Made by a program: the position numbers and the translations under genes. From Clostridia bacterium (lineage in GTDB: Bacteria > Bacillota > Clostridia > Oscillospirales > Acutalibacteraceae), in assembly GCA_017623315.1 (NCBI GenBank), contig JAGAPJ010000039.1, positions 1 through 35,461 of the forward strand: a stretch of 35,461 nt of DNA. The letters are read 5' to 3'. Below the pieces are notes generated by a model. The model saw only the letters and a list, made by a program, of their open reading frames with translations, had not been told where the DNA came from and made no database searches. This document shows positions 31,530-35,461 of the stretch, in pieces; positions within the stretch are counted from its first letter, which is position 1, and each line of letters opens with the position of its first letter.

Positions 31530-31636
31530 AATGAAGAATGAAGTCGCCTTCGGCTATGAAGCGTGCCTACGGCACATTAAGAAGTGATGAGTGCGCTTCG
31601 CTTCATATTGGCGAAGCCAATGCTTCATTTTTCATT
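31530..31636. repeat. Palindrome-rich intergenic element with inverted ends
   Basis: The ends AATGAAGAATGAAG (31530-31543) and CTTCATTTTTCATT (31623-31636) form a 14-nt inverted repeat with one mismatch. Inside are the short palindromes GCCTTCGGC, GTGCCTACGGCAC, GCGCTTCGC and TTGGCGAAGCCAA, with GCACCTGACGGTGC just outside. The right end overlaps the -35 box of the next gene. Confidence 0.65.
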
Positions 31637-31663
31637 GAAACATCTTAAATATTATGCTATAAT
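31635..31663 (+). promoter_or_regulatory. Promoter of the hypothetical-vanZ gene pair
   Basis: TTGAAA (31635-31640), 17 nt, TATAAT (31658-31663), a near-consensus vegetative promoter 20 nt before the start codon. Confidence 0.75.
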
Positions 31664-31682
31664 TTATTCAAAGGTGATACTT

Positions 31683-32156
31683 ATGAAAAACCAAAACATT
31701 TGGGATAAAGCGCAATCTGTAAAACTTAATGTATCTGAAAACATATCCCCGATATTCAATATTTATTTCGATAAGAAAATACCGCAGGAAACCCAAGACG
31801 AACTGCTTAGTTTTGTAAATTGGGTTGAAAACAACTACGCTATCCCCATAACCTTATGGGTTGATTTTGAATATAAACATTATTTAATCACCCGTGACGG
31901 AAAAAGAGTAGGATATTTGTTTTATTGGTCCGATTTTTCCAATTACCCCAATTTCAATAACGAAAACGATATTCCATATATCCGTCTTCCCGTTAGGACA
32001 GAGCAAAGTTCTATTGAAGAGATACTATTTTCTTTTATTGAAGCCATTTTTGATTATTACGCGTGGATATGTAACGAAATTCACGAAGATTATATATTAA
32101 ACGAAACCGGTGCAGAAGAAATACTTCAAAAGTATTTGCAATTTAAAAACATTTAA
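31683..32156 (+). CDS. Hypothetical protein, unrecognised family
   Basis: A 157-residue soluble protein, acidic and rich in aromatic residues, with no signal peptide or membrane segment. It contains the run ITLWVDFEYKHYLITRDGKRVGYLFYW, split in two beta-hairpin-like stretches (about 57-80), and a C-terminal helical part. I do not recognise a family. The start at 31683 is set by AAAGGTGAT 6 nt upstream and by the promoter, which would be overrun by a longer reading. VanZ-like gene follows after 13 nt, so they are probably cotranscribed. Confidence 0.75.
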   Translation: MKNQNIWDKAQSVKLNVSENISPIFNIYFDKKIPQETQDELLSFVNWVENNYAIPITLWVDFEYKHYLITRDGKRVGYLFYWSDFSNYPNFNNENDIPYIRLPVRTEQSSIEEILFSFIEAIFDYYAWICNEIHEDYILNETGAEEILQKYLQFKNI

Positions 32157-32169
32157 TAGAGGTCTTTAA

Positions 32170-32754
32170 ATGATAAGCTACATATACCTTACCCTTTGCT
32201 TTGTGCTGCCGTGCTTTGCTTGGCAACTTTTTAATAAAAAGAAAATTAAAACGACAAACCACGCCACCCGCCATATTGTCTGGACCGTTATTTTCTGGCT
32301 ATACTGCGCTTTAGCGCTACACGAGGCGGGCATTGGCACATTGTGGGATATTATTTATTATAAAGAAATAATGGGTGGCATAAACCTTACACCCCTTTCA
32401 TTAAACCCACGGCTTACACAATTATTAAATATTTTTATGTTCATACCGCTTGGCTTTTTATTACCGCTTATTTGGGAACGGTTTAGAAGCTTTTATAGGG
32501 TAATTTTTACCGGCTATGGTTTTTCGCTTTTAATTGAAATACTGCAATTATTTAACCACCGAATTTCCGATATTGACGATTTAATAATGAACACCGTCGG
32601 CACCTGCATTGGTTACTTGATTTGGGTTGTTTTTAAATTTGTTTTTTACAGAAAAAGAAAAACCGCTACCGAATTTTCAAAGCGTGAGCCGATAATTTAT
32701 CTACTTTTAGGCGTTATGGGAATATTCTTTCTCTTTAATTGGCGACTTTTGTAA
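32170..32754 (+). CDS. VanZ family membrane protein
   Basis: A 194-residue protein with about five membrane helices. The VanZ-type core is visible: LLNIFMFIPLGFLLPLIW (about 92-109), then FSLLIEILQLFNHRISDIDDLIMNTVGTCIGY split around residues 118-150 with the conserved Asp pair. VanZ gives low-level teicoplanin resistance in enterococci, but most homologues have unknown roles. It stands with a hypothetical gene and not with vancomycin genes, so resistance should not be inferred. Confidence 0.85.
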   Translation: MISYIYLTLCFVLPCFAWQLFNKKKIKTTNHATRHIVWTVIFWLYCALALHEAGIGTLWDIIYYKEIMGGINLTPLSLNPRLTQLLNIFMFIPLGFLLPLIWERFRSFYRVIFTGYGFSLLIEILQLFNHRISDIDDLIMNTVGTCIGYLIWVVFKFVFYRKRKTATEFSKREPIIYLLLGVMGIFFLFNWRLL

Positions 32755-32760
32755 ACCTAA

Positions 32761-32797
32761 AGTTGCGAAATTGACTACCGATTTTGGTGGCGCAACT
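32761..32797 (+). promoter_or_regulatory. Inverted repeat upstream of the XRE regulator gene
   Basis: AGTTGCG (32761-32767) and CGCAACT (32791-32797) form a perfect 7-bp inverted repeat with a 23-nt spacer, just before the -10. It may be an operator for the regulator encoded downstream, or a weak terminator of vanZ. Confidence 0.4.
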
Positions 32798-32807
32798 GCT
32801 TATTATC

Positions 32808-32816
32808 TGCTATAAT
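32808..32816 (+). promoter_or_regulatory. Extended -10 promoter of the XRE regulator gene
   Basis: TGCTATAAT at 32808-32816 is an extended -10 element. No good -35 is found at 17 nt. It lies 30 nt before the start at 32847. Confidence 0.5.
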
Positions 32817-32846
32817 ATCCTTGTAAAAAAGGAAAGGACGATGTTT

Positions 32847-33584
32847 ATGAATAACAGCATTGGCGAAAAATTATATACCCACCGCAAAAATGCGGGACTT
32901 TCGCAAGAAGAACTTGCCGAAAAAATTGGTGTATCACGCCAAGCGGTAAGTAAATGGGAAAGAGACGAGAGCTCACCCGATACCAATAACCTTATTACAC
33001 TAGCCAAGCTCTATAATATTTCACTTGATGATTTGGTTTTAGGTGAAACTACATCCAAGCAAGAAGAAGCACCCACTAATGATAAAGTTGATATTTCCCC
33101 TGCGGGTATTCAGGTTGAAAGTCACACAGGTGATAAAGTTAATATAAATTGGAAAGGCATTCACGTTGACACCAAAGACACAAACGTACATATTGACAAA
33201 GACGGTGTAAATGTGACCGAAAACGGCCATATCGTTTTTCCAAAAAAGCCGATTGATTCCCGCGCTTATCGATTTTTTAAGCGTTTCCCATACCCCATTG
33301 TAACCGTTATTGCATATCTTTTATTTGGCTGTTTTGAAATTTTAGGCGGTTGGGGGCTTGGTTGGTTAATTTTCTTAACCATACCGCTTTATTACACCCT
33401 TATTGATGCTATTGCCCGTAAAAACGCAGGCGAATTCGCTTACCCCGTGCTTGTGGTAATGGTTTATATGTATATCGGTATGGTAAACGAACTTTGGCAC
33501 CCAGGTTGGATAATATTTTTAACCATTCCCCTTTACTATTTTCTTGCCGATTTTATTAAAAGGCTGTGTAAGAAAAACAAATAA
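32847..33584 (+). CDS. XRE-family regulator with C-terminal membrane domain
   Basis: A 245-residue protein. Residues 5-64 are an XRE helix-turn-helix (SQEELAEKIGVSRQAVSKWERDE, split over 19-41). Residues 79-127 hold three short repeats of the form D-K-V-x-I-x-x-x-G-I-x-V. Residues 148-235 form about four membrane helices in two similar halves (GWLIFLTIPLYY at 172-183, GWIIFLTIPLYY at 220-231). The start at 32847 has AAGGA 8 nt upstream; ATG at 32841 is too close to it. It probably senses a membrane or envelope state and controls nearby genes; targets are unknown. The stop codon is the first triplet of element copy C. Confidence 0.85.
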   Translation: MNNSIGEKLYTHRKNAGLSQEELAEKIGVSRQAVSKWERDESSPDTNNLITLAKLYNISLDDLVLGETTSKQEEAPTNDKVDISPAGIQVESHTGDKVNINWKGIHVDTKDTNVHIDKDGVNVTENGHIVFPKKPIDSRAYRFFKRFPYPIVTVIAYLLFGCFEILGGWGLGWLIFLTIPLYYTLIDAIARKNAGEFAYPVLVVMVYMYIGMVNELWHPGWIIFLTIPLYYFLADFIKRLCKKNK

Positions 33585-33759
33585 ATTGGGGTTTATCGGG
33601 CTAAAGCCCTAAAGAATAAAGAAAAAAGAAGAAATAATAAAAATGTGCCGTGCAACGCACGGCGTTATATATATCGTTTCGCTTCGCGAAACACCAATTT
33701 TATTCTTTATTCTTTCTTATTTATTATTTAATCGCGTAAGCGATAAACTATAATTTGAA
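33582..33759 (+). repeat. Intergenic inverted-end element, copy C
   Basis: It begins TAAATTGGGGTTTATCGGG on the stop codon of the XRE gene and ends GCGATAAACTATAATTTGAA, 5 nt before the MATE terminator. Inside are GGGCTAAAGCCC, GTGCCGTGC/GCACGGC, GTTTCGCTTCGCGAAAC, and an inner inverted repeat of AAGAATAAAG-type words (about 33610-33640 with 33700-33730). Confidence 0.75.
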
Positions 33760-33764
33760 ATACT

Positions 33765-33796
33765 AAAAAAACACCTGATTACTCAGGTGTTTTTTT
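33765..33796 (-). terminator. Terminator of the MATE gene, overlapping its stop codon
   Basis: Stem ACACCTGA / TCAGGTGT flanked by A and T runs. The TGA stop codon of the MATE gene (33783-33785) lies inside the stem. Confidence 0.85.
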
Positions 33797-35147
33797 GTGT
33801 TTTAAGTATTCTTTTAATAAACCAAATACAAAACGGAATAGATGTTAAAAATGTTAAAATATCCGCTATTGGTTGGGTAATAAGCACACCGTCCATTTTA
33901 AAGAAAATTGGTAAGGTTAAAATTAGCGGTATGAAATACACACCCTGTCGGCAAGACGCCAAAAAGGTTGCACCCTTTACAAAGCCAAGTGACTGATACA
34001 TCATATTAACGTAAGACGAAAATCCCAAAAATGGCAATGCTATACTGTGCATAAGCAAAAGCCTTGCGCCGATTCTTACAACCTCGGGGTTTTCAGCACC
34101 AAAAAGATTCATAACACCGGTTGGTACTGTCGCACAAAGTATTGCACCAAAGCCTGCCGCGCATGAGCCGAAAATTGTTGCGACAACAAACACCTTTTTA
34201 ACACGGTCAAGCCGTTTTGCGCCATAGTTATAACCTGCAATGGGTTGAAAGCCTTGTCCAACACCCAAAACGATGGAACGAAGGAAAATATAAACCTTGT
34301 TAGCAAGGCTTACTGCGGCAACAGCGGCATCACCGTAAATTTTAACCCTTACATTAAGTAGTGTGGTTGCAACACTGCCAAGCCCTTGACGGAATACAGT
34401 AGGTGCACCCGTTTTAATAATCAGCCAATAATCTTTAAAACTGTGGCTTAAATACTTAGGCGAAAGTTTAATAACACTCTTACCAAAAATATAAAACGAC
34501 AATGCCATTGAAAAGCTAATAGTTTGGCTAATAGCTGTGGCAATAGCCGCACCCCTTACCCCAAGGTCGAAAACAAAAATAAAGATTGGGTCTAGCGCCA
34601 TATTAATAAGACCGCCCGCAATACCAACAAGCATTGAAAAGGTAGCTCGTCCTTCGGCACGAAGTAAAGGTCCTAGTACAAAAGACGTGCACATTAAAGG
34701 TGCCGCCAATAAAATAACAAAAGCGTAGTCGCGCGCATATGGCAAAATGGTTTTGGTAGCACCGATAAGCAGTAACAACGGGTCTAACGTGATAAGGCAA
34801 ATTATCGCAATCAAAAACCCTAAAATAAAGCCCATTAATACCGCACTTGAAGCGTAGCGGTTAGCCGATTCGTTATCCTTTTCACCAAGTTTGCGCGAAA
34901 CAATGCTGCTGCCACCCATTGAAACGCCAAAACCTACTGACTGTATAATTGACTGTATTGAAAAAACGATACCCACACCACCGATAGCACTTTCGCCGAG
35001 ACTTGTTACAAAATATGTGTCTGCCATATTATAAATGGAGGTAAGCAACATATTTGCAACCGACGGAAGCGACAACGACACTAAAAGCCGAGTTATCGGG
35101 GTTTCGGTCATTTTTTTATGTTGTAATTCACTTGTAATGGTTTTCAT
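33783..35147 (-). CDS. MATE family efflux transporter
   Basis: A 454-residue membrane protein of the MATE/NorM-DinF type with 12 expected helices in two halves: TETPITRLLVSLSLPSVANM (N-terminus), YNMADTYFVTSLG, GGSSIVSRKLGE in the first half and LGVGQGFQPIAGYNYGAKR in the second. It expels drugs or metabolites with Na+ or H+. Substrate cannot be read. It starts 4 nt after the DUF1653 gene. The coding sequence runs into the terminator hairpin. Confidence 0.93.
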   Translation of the reverse strand: MKTITSELQHKKMTETPITRLLVSLSLPSVANMLLTSIYNMADTYFVTSLGESAIGGVGIVFSIQSIIQSVGFGVSMGGSSIVSRKLGEKDNESANRYASSAVLMGFILGFLIAIICLITLDPLLLLIGATKTILPYARDYAFVILLAAPLMCTSFVLGPLLRAEGRATFSMLVGIAGGLINMALDPIFIFVFDLGVRGAAIATAISQTISFSMALSFYIFGKSVIKLSPKYLSHSFKDYWLIIKTGAPTVFRQGLGSVATTLLNVRVKIYGDAAVAAVSLANKVYIFLRSIVLGVGQGFQPIAGYNYGAKRLDRVKKVFVVATIFGSCAAGFGAILCATVPTGVMNLFGAENPEVVRIGARLLLMHSIALPFLGFSSYVNMMYQSLGFVKGATFLASCRQGVYFIPLILTLPIFFKMDGVLITQPIADILTFLTSIPFCIWFIKRILKTQKNT

Positions 35148-35151
35148 AATA

Positions 35152-35355
35152 TTATCCTATATATTCAAAGCGTTTAAAGGTTTTGCCGTCACGGGTAATT
35201 TCCTCATCCCACATTGAAAGTGGTCTTACCCAAATTTGCCTATCGCCGTAAAGGGCTTTATACACCACCATTTTTTCCAAAGTTTCACTATTATTAGCAA
35301 TAGCCAAAACCTCGTATTCATTACCCTTAAAATGACGGTATTTTCCTAACTTCAT
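35152..35355 (-). CDS. DUF1653 domain protein
   Basis: A 67-residue protein matching DUF1653: GKYRHFKGNEYEVLAIA at the N-terminus, MVVYKALYGDRQIWVRPL and the end RFEYIG. It is a small beta-rich protein of unknown function. ATG at 35355 has GGAAG 8 nt upstream; a TTG two codons earlier is less likely. It is cotranscribed with MATE. Confidence 0.88.
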   Translation of the reverse strand: MKLGKYRHFKGNEYEVLAIANNSETLEKMVVYKALYGDRQIWVRPLSMWDEEITRDGKTFKRFEYIG

Positions 35356-35376
35356 TTTCAAAACTTCCTTTAAACA

Positions 35377-35398
35377 AAGCCACCCAAAAGGGTGGCTT
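35377..35398 (-). terminator. Terminator of the gene cut by the window edge
   Basis: Stem AAGCCACCC / GGGTGGCTT with AAAA loop; T-rich on the minus strand. It lies 5 nt after the stop at 35403. Confidence 0.75.
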
Positions 35399-35402
35399 AT
35401 AT

Positions 35403-35461
35403 TTATTCATTACATCTGCAACGTGCGAAAAGCGCCGTAAATATTGCGGCAAGCAATAAAA
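35403..35461 (-). CDS. C-terminal end of a gene cut by the window edge
   Basis: On the minus strand an open frame enters from the right edge and ends at TAA (35403-35405) with the residues LLAAIFTALFARCRCNE. A hydrophobic stretch followed by a short Cys/Arg tail suggests a membrane protein terminus. A terminator follows at once, which supports a real gene end. Nothing more can be said. Confidence 0.5.
   Translation of the reverse strand, partial: LLLAAIFTALFARCRCNE

Noticed and set aside
31375..31683. tRNA-Ser as an integration site of a mobile element
   Set aside because: No integrase and no second copy of the tRNA 3' end are seen in the window; neighbouring genes are short-range accessory genes only.
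32170..32754. Glycopeptide resistance island based on the VanZ-like gene
   Set aside because: No vanA/H/X/R/S genes are near; VanZ-like proteins are widespread with unknown roles.

Overview
The window looks like the chromosome of an anaerobic, spore-forming, fermentative member of the Clostridia, most likely a gut Oscillospirales/Ruminococcaceae-type bacterium. The reasons are a SpoIIID gene with a sigma-E-type promoter, a Veg-family gene, a Rex repressor, two [FeFe]-hydrogenase-type proteins, moderate-to-low GC, and strings of short intergenic palindromes. No transposase, integrase, phage gene or CRISPR array is visible. The taxonomic call is inference.

Layout. The window opens with the 5S gene at the end of an rRNA operon. 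Next comes a minus-strand ECF sigma factor/membrane beta-propeller pair, then mnmE on the plus strand and spoIIID on the minus strand. From 22.7 kb down to 4.8 kb the minus strand carries an uninterrupted run of 17 genes with gaps of 31 nt or less, many overlapping, ending at one strong terminator. The order is rex, two thioredoxin-like [2Fe-2S] proteins, a PAS-containing sensory [FeFe]-hydrogenase homologue, a SpoIIE/PP2C phosphatase, a monomeric [FeFe]-hydrogenase, a malate/lactate dehydrogenase, class II fumarase, hdrB, hdrC, hdrA, mvhD/flxD, flxC, flxB, flxA, a fumarate-reductase iron-sulfur subunit, a fumarate-reductase flavoprotein, and an aspartate:alanine-exchanger-type transporter. 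Beyond it lie an amino-sugar locus (nagA plus a ROK-like kinase on the minus strand, divergent ROK glucokinase), veg, a PlsC-like acyltransferase, degV, an NSS transporter, tRNA-Ser(GGA), a small plus-strand group (hypothetical, VanZ-like, XRE regulator with membrane domain), and a minus-strand group (cut-off gene, DUF1653, MATE transporter).

How the main cluster may work. The enzymes form a branch oxaloacetate -> malate -> fumarate -> succinate, followed by a candidate succinate exporter. No membrane anchor for fumarate reductase is present. Instead the fumarate reductase sits with a complete NADH-oxidising Flx module and a complete HdrABC module. I therefore propose a soluble flavin-based electron-bifurcating fumarate reductase: NADH would reduce fumarate and, at the same time, ferredoxin, and the hydrogenase in the same operon could discharge the ferredoxin as H2. 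Rex (NADH/NAD+) and the sensory hydrogenase plus phosphatase (H2) would adjust expression or activity. Gene identities are well supported by motifs; the coupling is inference.

The second notable pattern is a family of intergenic elements with imperfect inverted ends. Three copies (4.4, 29.6 and 33.6 kb) each start exactly on the stop codon of a gene and fill the space up to a convergent neighbour. No gene-free stretch exceeds 300 bases; the largest (22720-23017, 29555-29836, 26633-26870, 31467-31682) are described in the list.
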